Made by a program: the position numbers and the translations under genes
The notes under the pieces: model-generated
The model's input: only the letters and a program-made list of their open reading frames with translations
Told to the model about the DNA's origin: nothing
The model's database searches: none
DNA from: Chrysoperla carnea
Lineage: Eukaryota > Arthropoda > Insecta > Neuroptera > Chrysopidae
Length of the DNA: 64,000 bases
Direction: 5' to 3'
Assembly (NCBI RefSeq): GCF_905475395.1
Contig: NC_058338.1
Coordinates: forward strand, 2,481,001-2,545,000
Shown: one piece after another, positions 1 to 9,084 of the stretch
Position numbering within the stretch: position 1 is the first letter of the stretch
How the letters are laid out: each line of letters starts with the position of its first letter

Positions 1-438
1 TCTTTTTATTACTACTTCCAGTCGTATTCTTTGTATTCACCGATGATGCCGCTGTAGATGATGTCTGACTAGTTTCATTCTGGAAGGTACTTTGAAATTG
101 ATCATACTCATATGAATAGCTAATACCGCGATGTTCGTAAACATTGCTATCACATAAGATAATATTTTGTTCGCATTGCTGTTGATCGTATGGATAATTT
201 GGATAAAAACCTTCGGAACGACTTAAACGTAAGTTTGGTTTTTTGTAGATTTTAATTGGACGATGTTCTACCACCGATGTCATCATTAAACTATTCTCAC
301 TCGATTCGATAATTTCTGTAACTGGTTCCTCTTCGGTGACAACATCATGAACATGGTTCATCATGTAGTTGGAGGTTTCTAAACTTTTTGAGTAAAGTGT
401 TTCATTGCTGGAGTATGAATTCCGTTTGGAAGAAGTAC
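1..438 (-). CDS. Serine-rich protein, coding exon 4 (partial)
   Basis: The acceptor is CAATTTTAG|GT at 439-440, and phase 1 matches the previous exon (joined residues SYGTSSKRN). The frame stays open for about 146 codons to the left edge of the window. Recognisable stretches are KPNLRLSRSEGFYPNYPY and a Ser/Thr-rich end. No domain was recognised. Confidence 0.8.
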
Positions 439-3400
439 CTAAAATTGTATGATAAATGGAAAATAATCAGTCGACGTCAAACCCCTCCTGCTGTTCTTAA
501 ACAGCTCCAAATGGTTCATGGAGTAGTGGCCGGGGATGGGCCAACCCATTTACGGTATCACAACGGACCCTATGGTCTAAGTGTGTCCCACCCCAGGACA
601 GCCACTCGAACCTAACCTATGTAGTACTTACCATAAGAATATTCCGAATGCGTAGTAAAATCTTCTTGTCCTTCAGGAACACCACGTTGTGTTAACGGTA
701 CCGATGACGATAATGTTTTATAAATATTCTTTAAACTACCAAAAATATTATTTGTATCCAATAAATTCGATTCAGATATTTTTCGTGATAAATTATTCCG
801 CCTGGAACTTGTATTCTCATGTACGATTTTCGTATCGATAACACCATGCTTTGGTTTCTTTAAACAACTGGACTTTGGAACTTTTTTAATATTCTTGATA
901 CCATTAATAATACCACCTAGTTCACAATCATCTTTAAAATCACCATCACTTGACGATGATGATGACATTGAGCACGAAGAATCGTCTAAACTCATCGATG
1001 AACTCGATGAATTCGAGATAATATTTTGTTGTGGATATAAATATGTGCCTCCGCTATACAAGAATAACAAATCGTTTTATAGATTTGTAGAAAATTATTA
1101 ATCCCTAACCTAACCCTAATCGAGTAATCGTTAGCGAATTGACTACTACTTTCCACAAAGGCCTTTAGGTCTTTCTCTATAAATGTAAATGCCAGGCTGT
1201 AGCGAACTTTGAGATTGAAGATCGAAGGCCAAAATTAGGCTAACAGCCTTATGTATTCTAATTGAGATCGAATTCTCTATAGTGGTGAAAACTTGCGAAC
1301 AAAAAGATCTTAGAGACTTGGTTGAAAGCCAAAGTCAAGCCGAAGATTTCCAAGATTTGAGGTATAAATCAAAGTATTTATTCCAGGGATGACAAATCAA
1401 TGGCACGCGGTATAATATTTTGGGCACGCCACCGATAACAAAGTTCACTATAAAGTATTATATTACGAATTAACGCTAATTTAACTTAACCATAGAAAAG
1501 ATTCAAAATTAACCCGTTAGCTAACGATTAATCGATGAATTTCCAACAAACAAAAAAAACATCTCTGTATTTTACTTACCTACTACCATTATTTGTTGTA
1601 ATTATTTCAGATTTCACATCACGTTCGTACACATTATTACGATTATAGCATGAAGAATCGCCTTCAGCTGCCCAACTATACCGTCCCAGCACAATACCAT
1701 TCTTATGAAGAGTATGTTCATTATAGAAACCATCAGAACATTGTCGCGTAATAAAACCACGATCAATATGAATATCATCGATTTTCGTACTATTTAAGAT
1801 GTCTTCGTGAAAAGAAACACGTTTCTTGGGTGTGTCTTGTGATTTGATTTTCTTTCGTCGTTGCCGTCGGTATACAATTTGATCGTCAATCATTGGTGTG
1901 ATTATTGATGTTTGCATTGGATCTTCATTATTATCTGTAAAAAAGTCATCCCTTTCAGAGAGGATATCTCGAAAATTTGACGATAAATTGGTCAAATATT
2001 AGTTCCTTTTTTTCCAGTAGTTATCTCAAAAAGTTAGAGCCTAAATAGCCGAGCGGTCTAAGACGTTTTTCCTTGACTGTTTGTCGATTTAGGCTTAGGT
2101 TGCGAGTTCGAATCCAGGCAGCGGCAGTGTGAACAATGATTAATGAGTGCGGTAGAATTGATCACATTGTCGTCGGTTGGATAAGAACGAAGTAACCGAC
2201 TCCACTCACATCAAAATGTAATTTTAGATATGTTTGTAATTAAATAAATAAAGATTAACAAATAGTGATGTGGGTGGCCTCTGTTATAGGCGTATATGTC
2301 ATAGAAACGAAGGTTAAACCCCATTATTATTATTATTAGTTATCTCAAAAACTGAACATTTTAATTAGTCAAAAAGCTCTGGAGCCGCGATTTTTTTGTT
2401 TCGTTTGAAAAGTAATTTAATGGGGAGTGTTCTTAGCTATGTTTCAAGTGCGAGTTTAAGGTTCTGTACCCAGAAAAACTAAAAAATAGGCGATGATCCT
2501 CAAAATCGGTTCAATTTGGAGAAGCCTCTAAGAAAGAGAGTAATTTACTGGAGAGTGTTCATAGATACGTATCAAGTGCGAGTTCAGGGTTCCATACCCG
2601 AAAAATCTCTCGGGGGTAGTGTCCGAGCGAAGCTTCGGCTTTGGCTTCGGCCACCTTCGGTCAAAAAAACCACCTTCAGTCAAACATTCGGCTTCGGCCT
2701 GAATTCAGGCCGTTACATTCCTGGGTTGGATTATTCTAAAATTTAGAAAATCTAAAAACTCAATTAAACGTACCTCCTTTAGTTTCCAGTTGTTCACTTT
2801 CGTTAGGCGGTGGTGTTAATGGTTTTTCCAATTTTGTTTCACTAAATGGCTCTTCTAATTTTGTTTCTACCGTTTCCACAACTTTTTTTTCTTCGATAAC
2901 TTCCTCGACAACATTACGCGTGACATCCGTTCGACTATGTTTCATAAAATCGTTGGGTACTGACTGTGAATACATTTTCCAGTCATGACTCGGTGGTGTA
3001 GTATTTTGATTAACAATATCACTTGTTGTCATTAAAATCTGTGGTTCAACTTGTAGTAATTCATTATTCGGGATATCTTGCACTGTTTTCACATCGGTGG
3101 TGGTAACTTGAAAATCTTTATTTAATATAACAGAAATTCGATGAGAGTTTTCATCGTTTTCTTCCATGGAACGTATCATGTACGTTTCATCACTTTTGTC
3201 AATAAAATCATGACCACTCATTGACATCAATGATGCCATATCACTCTCACTATCCAATAGTTGGACGCCAGAATCACCTGGCGATGCCAAACTGGAGGAC
3301 AATGAATGTGTGCTGGACGACATGATTTCACTATTCACAATATTATATGCACCAGGTGGTGATGGGTAAACATTTTGTTGTTTATCTTTTGACATTTTCA

Positions 3401-3449
3401 TTTCTTTGTCAAGAGATATGTCAAACGTTTTTTGCGTGTTTGACAACAT
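1..3449 (-). CDS. Unrecognised serine-rich protein, 5' four coding exons (gene runs off left edge)
   Basis: Four exons join with matching phases: 3449-2774 (ends phase 1), 1934-1580 (ends phase 2), 1053-632 (ends phase 1) and 438 to the left edge. They give about 630 residues so far. The start is ATG at 3449, chosen because an in-frame TAA directly precedes it. No enzymatic domain, signal peptide or membrane segment is visible. The protein is rich in Ser, Asp/Glu and Asn, with Ser runs (for example SSSSSMSLDDSSCSMSSSSSS) typical of disordered regions. The second exon has KKRVSFHEDIL, whose RVSF fits the RVxF docking motif for protein phosphatase 1; this suggests, but does not prove, a PP1-binding scaffold. 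Later exons contain SCLKKPKHGV and a YPNYPYDQQQ stretch. I do not recognise the family. The introns hold a SINE and a LINE fragment. Exon calls are strong; the function is unknown. Confidence 0.8.
467..619 (+). mobile_element. LINE family 1, 3'-end fragment filling an intron
   Basis: This 153-bp piece matches the 3' end of the LINE copies at 33063-33717 (reverse), 34573-35086 and about 50020-50548. It ends in the same CCTAACCTA pentamer tail. It lies antisense inside the 193-nt intron between exons 3 and 4 of the serine-rich gene, leaving only about 40 nt of intron that is not LINE. Confidence 0.85.
632..1053 (-). CDS. Serine-rich protein, coding exon 3
   Basis: The acceptor is TTGTATAG|C and the donor is TATG|GTAAGT at 631. 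Phase 2 in and phase 1 out fit both neighbours. It encodes a long Ser/Asp-rich tract, then SCLKKPKHGV and KISESNLLDTNNIFGSLKN. Its first 20 or so bases and its acceptor also occur in a repeat copy near 3884 (see findings). Confidence 0.82.
1032..1389. repeat. Interspersed repeat R-A, copy 1 (overlaps an exon acceptor)
   Basis: It aligns at high identity with 3882-4217 in the same orientation. A third, partial copy follows at about 4203-4360. The left boundary falls inside exon 3 of the serine-rich gene, so the repeat includes that exon's splice acceptor and first codons. No protein similarity was seen. Confidence 0.7.
1580..1934 (-). CDS. Serine-rich protein, coding exon 2 (RVSF motif)
   Basis: The acceptor is TTTTTTACAG|AT and the donor is AG|GTAAGT at 1579. 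It enters in phase 1 and leaves in phase 2, matching its neighbours. The open frame extends upstream of the acceptor but only into intron. The exon carries KKRVSFHEDIL, a PP1-type docking motif preceded by a basic cluster (YRRQRRKKIKSQ). Confidence 0.82.
2033..2337 (+). mobile_element. tRNA-derived SINE with ATT tail (copy 1)
   Basis: The head resembles a class-II tRNA (Ser/Leu type). Box A is TAGCCGAGCGGTCTAAG near 2047, and box B is GTTCGAATCC near 2107. A non-tRNA body and an (ATT)n tail follow. A 14-bp direct repeat AGTTATCTCAAAAA flanks it at 2019-2032 and 2338-2351, which defines the insertion exactly. The second copy is at 54270-54595 (minus). It sits in the first intron of the serine-rich gene. 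Confidence 0.92.
2355..2740 (+). repeat. Interspersed repeat R-B (copy 1)
   Basis: Phrases in this stretch recur at 24470-24720 (+) and 16380-16660 (-): a GTTTCAAGT-GCGAGTTTA segment and a CCGATTTTGA-type segment. It is a non-coding interspersed repeat with no visible ends. A purine/pyrimidine-skewed GCTTCGGC stretch lies at 2625-2700. Confidence 0.6.
2774..3449 (-). CDS. Serine-rich protein, coding exon 1
   Basis: The exon opens at ATG 3449 and ends ACTAAAGGAG|GTACGT, phase 1. It encodes 225 residues, including MSSSTHSLSSSLASPGDSG and a Glu/Val/Lys-rich segment near its end (EEVIEEKKVVETVETKLEE). An alternative start at MSKDKQQ, 18 codons in, cannot be excluded. Confidence 0.8.
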
Positions 3450-5096
3450 TTAGAATAAATTTTTTGTTACGTTATCACATTTAAAACTAATTTTAGATTT
3501 TCAAGTTGATTTTGGTTTTTAATTTAAGTTTTTATTTAGTTTTATTTATATTTCAATTCATTTTTTAACCCATCCAATGGCGACATATTTATGTTTTGGC
3601 CATTTGACATTTCATTGATTGGTTTACAAATACTTACATGCATACATGCCACAAACGTACGTCTTTATGCTAAATCGCTTACTTTTGTATTTCTTTGTTA
3701 ACATTTATTGCTAATTTTTCTGATAAATTTCGATTTTTGCCCCAATTTCCTAGATCAGTTTTTTGTATTTTTAAAATACGTATTTTCGACTATCGTCATC
3801 GTCATCATCAGTAAGAATTAGCTAGTGATTACTCTTATTATGAATGTTACTCTTTGCTAATTTGGTGGCGGACTGCAGTCTGGATATAAATATGTGCCTC
3901 CGCTATACAAGAATAACAAATCGTTTAATAAACGTGTAGAAAATTAAGTGAATCGTTAGCGAGTTAACCACTACTCTCCACGAACGCCTCTAGGTCTTTC
4001 TCTATAAGTGTAAATGTCAGGATGTAGCGATCTTCGAGGTCGAAGAACAAAGGACAAAGTCAAGCTAACCAGATAAAGACCTTCTTTATTCTAATCGAAA
4101 TAGAATTCTCTATAGTGAACTTGAGAACGAAGAGATCTTATAGACCGATTGACAGCCAAAGTCAAGCCGAAGACTTCCAAGATTTGAGGTATAAAAAAAA
4201 GTATTTATTCCAGGGATGGTGTAAACGCCAAGGAGTAGCGACTTTTGAGGTCGAAGATTGAAGACCAAAGTCAGGCCAACGACCTCTTTGGTCTTTCTTT
4301 ATAAATGTAAACGCCAGGGAGTGGGGAATTTTTTGATCGAAGATCGAAGATCAGAAGAAAAATCATGCCAACGGCATCTGAGGAAAAAGCTAATTAAAGC
4401 ATTATATTTTTCAAATAATATTAATAAAATTTTTTAACTAACTACCTAAGACAAATTATAAACATTATCATTAAATTTAATTATTATCATTAAATCCGGA
4501 CATACAATAATTAATAATTTCAGATAGTTTCGGTAGTGGCTAATTAAAGAAGTCATTACCGACTGACATTTTCAAAAAAGTTTGTTTCCATAATGTCCCA
4601 CAAGTCACAAGTGCACTTGTTGAAAGTGAAATAGTTGGTTTTATATTTGTGGGTAGACACTTTTTAAAAAAAGCTATTGAGACATTCAGGCTTCCGTACA
4701 TACATGGTATGTTTAAAATTCCTGCATAATATCCAGGGTGAATATATAAAGCTCAGTGAAATTTTATGTATCTATTCAAGAGAACACAGCTAACCTGTGA
4801 ACTCTAACGGAGTGGATTATTTAGAATAACATCTACTGTTCATTATTGTGCTTCGATTAGATCGGAACTGTTCGCAGACAATCACAAATAGTCTGAAATC
4901 ATTTGTGTATTGATATTTGACAATACGAGGTACGTTATTAATTTGTTTGTGGTATAAACAACATGGACGAAGACCCAATTGGCAGGGAGCGGAGTATAGA
5001 GTGGGGACAACTGAATCGATCTCAGCGCTCGATGTGGTCAAATTTTCGTCAAATCATGCTTTTATTATAAATAAACACGTGAAATTTGAATAAAAA
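3450..5096. other. Upstream region of the serine-rich gene, mostly repeat
   Basis: The first few hundred bases below 3882 should contain the 5' UTR and promoter of the minus-strand gene. No TATA-like element stands out. Bases 3882-4360 are repeat R-A copies. The rest to 5096 is AT-rich, and I see no gene in it. Confidence 0.5.
3882..4360. repeat. Interspersed repeat R-A, copies 2 and 3
   Basis: 3882-4217 aligns with 1032-1389 over its whole length, including the bases that form an exon start there. 4203-4360 repeats part of the unit again (TAAACGCCAGGGAGT against the earlier GTCAGGATGTAGCG stretch). It is non-coding here. Confidence 0.7.
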
Positions 5097-5237
5097 ATGG
5101 TTCATAATAGTTGTTGTGTTGTTAATTGTAAAAATACAGGTAGAAATAGTAACTGTAAGTTTTATTCATTTCCAGTAGCTAAGTGGAAAGTGGATAAAAG
5201 AAATAAATGGATAAATGCAGTGAGGAGAAAAAAATAA
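5097..5237 (+). pseudogene. Truncated THAP-type zinc-finger ORF
   Basis: The 46-codon ORF begins MVHNSCCVVNCKNTG and contains FYSFP and KWINAVRRK. These match the first half of a THAP domain (the first Cys pair, the F-x-F-P loop and the following Trp). THAP domains bind DNA and are shared by P-element-type transposases and cellular factors. The second zinc-ligand pair (C-x2-H) is missing because a TAA follows at 5235. No clear splice donor lies at the break. It is either a relic or the first exon of a gene whose remainder I cannot place. It lies on the same strand as the SANT-domain ORF 0.6 kb downstream. Confidence 0.55.
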
Positions 5238-5822
5238 GTAGTGTATAACCTTATTCTGTAGCATGTCAAATCAGAGTAGTGTATGTTTTACTCCAAAAGT
5301 AATATTTATTTTTTCAACATAAAAAATATTTGCATTCAAATAAAATTAATGAGTAGAAATAATTGAAACTTAAAGATCTATAAAAAAAAATTATACATTG
5401 TAAAAATAGATAAAAATATTATGTTCGAATCAATTAAAATATTTTGTGTGTGATAGACTAGAATAATAAAATGTTGTTGCCTGAAAATCATTATTAAATA
5501 CATATTGAAAATTGTTACAAACTCAGATACGATTCACAATTTAATTATCATTAATTTTTCTCATTTTATTTAAGATAATGTTATCAATCACCAACAATTT
5601 TACAAATTTTTACTATTGCAGTTGTCATGTTTCATATTTGTAAACATTTCACTGGTTAACCTCAGATGATTTAAAAAAATTGTTTTATATAATCATTAAC
5701 CTTACTTTTTTCATCATTATAACTTTTTGACACTTCGTATACTTAAAAAACACAATCACATTGTTTTATAATTGATATAATAATTATAAATAATTTTTTA
5801 AAACTATTTATTTTATTTTTGT

Positions 5823-6698
5823 ATGAATTTTACATGTATCCTACTATTGTCGAGCATGATTTTATGTAACCATCAGATGTCGTTTTCGTCGCGCTCGGTG
5901 CCAATAAATGTCGGTAAGTATGCCTTGATTGCCAATTGTGTTTTTTTTAAAAGCAAAATAACGATACAATTATTTTTCAAAGATAATAAAATGCTTCTTG
6001 ACGATAGCAGTAATATAATAATTGGCGCGGAAACAATGGAATATCGTTCATGGGATTATGGCTCTACCTTAATTTTAATACAATTATACAAACGTTATTA
6101 CGATAAACTTGGAAGCTATAATGTGAAAAGTTTAAAAAAAATGTGGGAAATTATATCGCAATGTTTTATTAAAGAATATAATTTAAATTATTCACCAAAA
6201 CATTGTGAAAATCGTTGGCGTGTTTTAGAACGTAGTTTTCGTAAATATAACGATGTTAATCGTCAATCGGGACGTAAACGACGTCATTTTGAATATGCCG
6301 CGGAAATGGAAAGTTTATTAAAAAATAAAAAGTATGCAGCATCATCGAGTTTAATGGGCACATCGATGGAGAGTCAACTTAGGGATGATGATGTTTTATT
6401 GGATGATTCGAATTCATCATCCTCGACAACGAATTTGAATGAGAATTTACGGATTGGTAGGAATATTATGGGAGCATCGACATCTGTTGCTTCAAAACAA
6501 ATGTTATTTAAAAATCGATTAAAGAAGAGTTCTTTAGAGGCATTGCGTATACAATTTAAAAATTATCATTCTCAAAAATTAGATTTAAAAAGACAAGAAT
6601 TAGATGAAATTAAGCGTAAAAATAATATTTTGGAAGAGAAAAATCAAATTTTAAAACAATATTTACTTTATAAACTTGATTTGTTATTAGATGAATAA
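5823..6698 (+). CDS. Myb/SANT-like (MADF-like) DNA-binding protein
   Basis: The ORF is 291 codons. From about residue 76 it reads WDYGSTLILIQLYKRYYDKL ... LKKMWEIIS ... SPKHCENRWRVLERSFRKYND ... EYAAEMESLL. This is the tri-helical Myb/SANT-like fold with its spaced tryptophans, used by regulators and Harbinger-type accessory proteins to bind DNA. A Ser-rich linker follows, then a Lys/Glu-rich C-terminal helix (LDLKRQELDEIKRKNNILEE) likely to form a coiled coil. The hydrophobic N-terminus looks unrelated. ATG at 5991 (MLLDDSSN), in better context, is an alternative start, and a donor-like GTAAGT at 5913 allows an upstream exon. Polyadenylation signals (AATAAATAAA) lie at about 6780. Function is nuclear by inference; cellular versus transposon origin is open. 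Confidence 0.72.
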   Translation: MNFTCILLLSSMILCNHQMSFSSRSVPINVGKYALIANCVFFKSKITIQLFFKDNKMLLDDSSNIIIGAETMEYRSWDYGSTLILIQLYKRYYDKLGSYNVKSLKKMWEIISQCFIKEYNLNYSPKHCENRWRVLERSFRKYNDVNRQSGRKRRHFEYAAEMESLLKNKKYAASSSLMGTSMESQLRDDDVLLDDSNSSSSTTNLNENLRIGRNIMGASTSVASKQMLFKNRLKKSSLEALRIQFKNYHSQKLDLKRQELDEIKRKNNILEEKNQILKQYLLYKLDLLLDE

Positions 6699-6787
6699 AA
6701 TCTGTACTTAATTTAAAAAACAAAAAAGATTTTTTTATTTCATATTCCTTATTTCATATTCTCCCAAAAACCTTATGTCAAATAAAT

Positions 6788-6862
6788 AAAGGTGTATTCT
6801 CATTTCATGTTGACGTTTGACGCTGATTTTGAGCGTCAAATTAAGTCACGTGATCAGTTTGT
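6788..6862 (-). repeat. Fragment of the TTAA-flanked MITE
   Basis: It matches, in reverse complement, the right end of the element at 37370-37626: AAGGTGTATT, a TTTGAGCGTCAAATTA stretch and GTCACGTG. It begins immediately after the poly(A) signals of the SANT gene. Confidence 0.65.
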
Positions 6863-6971
6863 AAATCTATGTATCAAGGATGTAGACAGGAAAATAGGAT
6901 AAATAGAAGTAAACAATTATTCGAATTCATTAAATTTTATTTAAGTTAAATTTCTAAGTTTAATTCATTAC

Positions 6972-7055
6972 CTATGTCTTTGTGTAATTTTCTGGGGGTG
7001 GAGGTGGTCGAAATTGTAAAGCAATTAACAAATATGTTAATAAATTATTACTTAT
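6972..7055 (-). CDS. Gustatory receptor, terminal exon with TYhhhhhQF motif
   Basis: The acceptor is TTTATTTCAG at 7056. It encodes ISNNLLTYLLIALQFRPPPP and seven more residues to TAG at 6972-6974. The signature motif plus a proline run end the protein. A poly(A) signal AATAAA lies about 40 bp downstream. Confidence 0.88.
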   Translation of the reverse strand: MSNNLLTYLLIALQFRPPPPPENYTKT

Positions 7056-9084
7056 CTGAAATAAAATTATGATTAATATTTGAAACGGTTATGAGTTGCG
7101 TTCATAGACTAAGTTAACATAGACTGCTTATTAAATCTGTCACGTAATAGACCGTTTAAACTAAGTCTATGGATCCTTTGTGTACTCTATGAATTTCTAT
7201 GAATGTGATGACATGAATGACTGACGCCATTTTTTAAACGGTTTGAATCTTTGCTAACAATTGTTTTGTCTTGTTACCATTAAAGTCAACTAACTTAATT
7301 AATATCAACGTTCAGCTGTTAAGAATTACCAATTTAGCCAATACTCCTTCAATATATGATTATTACTTACCGATGATAGTAAGTCCATTGTTATTCCAAC
7401 AACTCCATTAGGGCTAAATTTAAGGTCTAAGCAACGTAATCGTTGAATAAATAGTTTAACTTGTCGATATTCAGCAGGATTATTTAATCGCGTTGCAAAT
7501 TCATAAAGTATGCGAATTAAATTTTTATACTGCAAATAAGTAATTTTAATTTTTATGCAGATGGCAGCACTTATCAGTTTACACTGGGCTTGTACCAATT
7601 TTCAAAGAATAGTTGAGAGAAAAAATAAGCTGCAGTTGAAATCATGTTTAAATCCGAATATTCTGCGTAAATAAATGTGGGTGTCTTTCGCCGAAGCCAT
7701 CCTACAGAGTTTAATATCTTCCCTCATATATTCTTGCCCTAATAATTCTATGGAGCCGGAGAATAGAAGTAAGGAGGATAATCATAATTTATCAAAAAGT
7801 GTCCATCGAAAACCAACAAATAAGGATAGCATTTCTATAGAAAAACTGTATGTTTTAAAAGAAGTGCTCGAAGTAATTAAAATAAGAGAATGATCTAAAA
7901 AAGTTATTAGAAAAGGATAGAGAAGTTTACATCAATCACCCTTTTGCTACATAAGCGCCATTCTGGTCAATTTTAGAACTGTTATTTGATGTTTTCTCCT
8001 TACCTCTACTCTTCATCCATACCATCTTCTTACCATCAATTTGACAGCAAATACCTACCTCTGTATTAAATGAAGCACCAGCATTTATAAACATAATTAA
8101 TCCAATTATACGCCATAATATAAAACTCCAATGAATTACAATAAATATACCAATATTATCAATAAATTCACTATATCGAATCAATACCACTAAATTATAA
8201 CAATTTAATAATATAGCAAATAATTCAATACTCATAAAAATGAGTAAACATGGATTTAAACTTTCATTGAATTTATCAAATGTTTTACAAATATAATCGT
8301 GAATATATCTTAAACGATCTAATAAATTAAGAATCGATAATTTTGATGTATTCGATATGAATTCGGTGTTATGTGTTTGATGATTTTTACATGATTTACG
8401 ATTTATAAATCCAAAAAACATATATCGTGATGGAATTTCATCGACACCTTTCAATAATGGATGCACTTGCTGGTAATTTGTAACTAATTTCGTGATATTA
8501 TTAAAACATGAAAACATACAAGATGACGTTAGTATCATTTGCATAAAGAGTAAGTATAATGATATTGGAATATTGATAATTAATTTTAAAATAATTTCTT
8601 CATAATCCATATCCGTTAAAAATAATAAAAATAAGAATTCAAAAATAAAAATCAATATTAGAATAATCCCAACACCATATTGAAGGAGTCGTACACTGTT
8701 CAAAGATTTTTCACATAATATACCACTGATCTCTTGTAATCGTAGAACAGTATTTAAAGCGTCAGCCATTTTAGATGCACGTATTACACATGTCAAAATT
8801 AATACAAGTGTTGATATTGAGGTTAAGAGATCATTAATATGCGTTAAAATATACGGTAATAATAACTTTGAGAAATTATTTTGGAATATATTATATATAG
8901 CTCGTATTGGTATTAAACTGATACATATTGAATAAATACACCATAATTTTGAGACTTTATAACAGCACTTGTTATTTTTATTGTGTGTCCATTGAATTGG
9001 AAATATTGAAAATATGCGACATAATGAATATGCAAAACGCATTTGTTTGCAATAACAAATATCTTTATTACGAGGTTTCATCAT
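6972..9084 (-). CDS. Insect gustatory receptor, three exons
   Basis: Exons 9084-8023, 7529-7371 and 7055-6972 (all phase 0) give about 434 residues, the usual length for insect gustatory receptors. These are seven-pass ligand-gated channels of taste and other sensory neurons. Long hydrophobic segments alternate with basic loops throughout exon 1. The last exon encodes NNLLTYLLIALQF, the TYhhhhhQF signature of the family's seventh membrane helix, then PPPPPENYTKT and a stop. ATG at 9084 is preferred: the frame extends eight codons further but without an ATG. The exon 1 donor (ATG|GTATGG at 8023) was chosen by phase; a stronger-looking GTAAGG at 8003 is out of phase. The gene ends 270 bp from the convergent SANT gene. 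The ligand cannot be inferred. Confidence 0.85.
7371..7529 (-). CDS. Gustatory receptor, exon 2
   Basis: 53 codons sit between acceptor TTATTTGCAG and donor TCATCG|GTAAGT. It encodes YKNLIRILYEFATRLNNPAE ... IQRLRCLDLKFSPNGVVGI, the intracellular stretch and turn before the last helix in this family (compare the usual F-x-A-C-G-hh-T-h-D pattern). Confidence 0.82.
8023..9084 (-). CDS. Gustatory receptor, exon 1
   Basis: 354 codons from ATG 9084 (MMKPRNKDICYCKQMRF) carry about six hydrophobic segments. The tail ends FNTEVGICCQIDGKKM at a phase-0 donor. The exact 3' edge is the least certain boundary of this gene. The open frame runs on to 7936. Confidence 0.78.

Noticed and set aside
2040..2130. 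A serine or leucine tRNA gene
   Set aside because: It is the head of a SINE with a body, an ATT tail and a 14-bp target duplication.
4817..5041. 74-codon minus-strand ORF upstream of the THAP ORF
   Set aside because: No domain, antisense to the likely 5' region of the THAP/SANT locus, and composition is as expected by chance.
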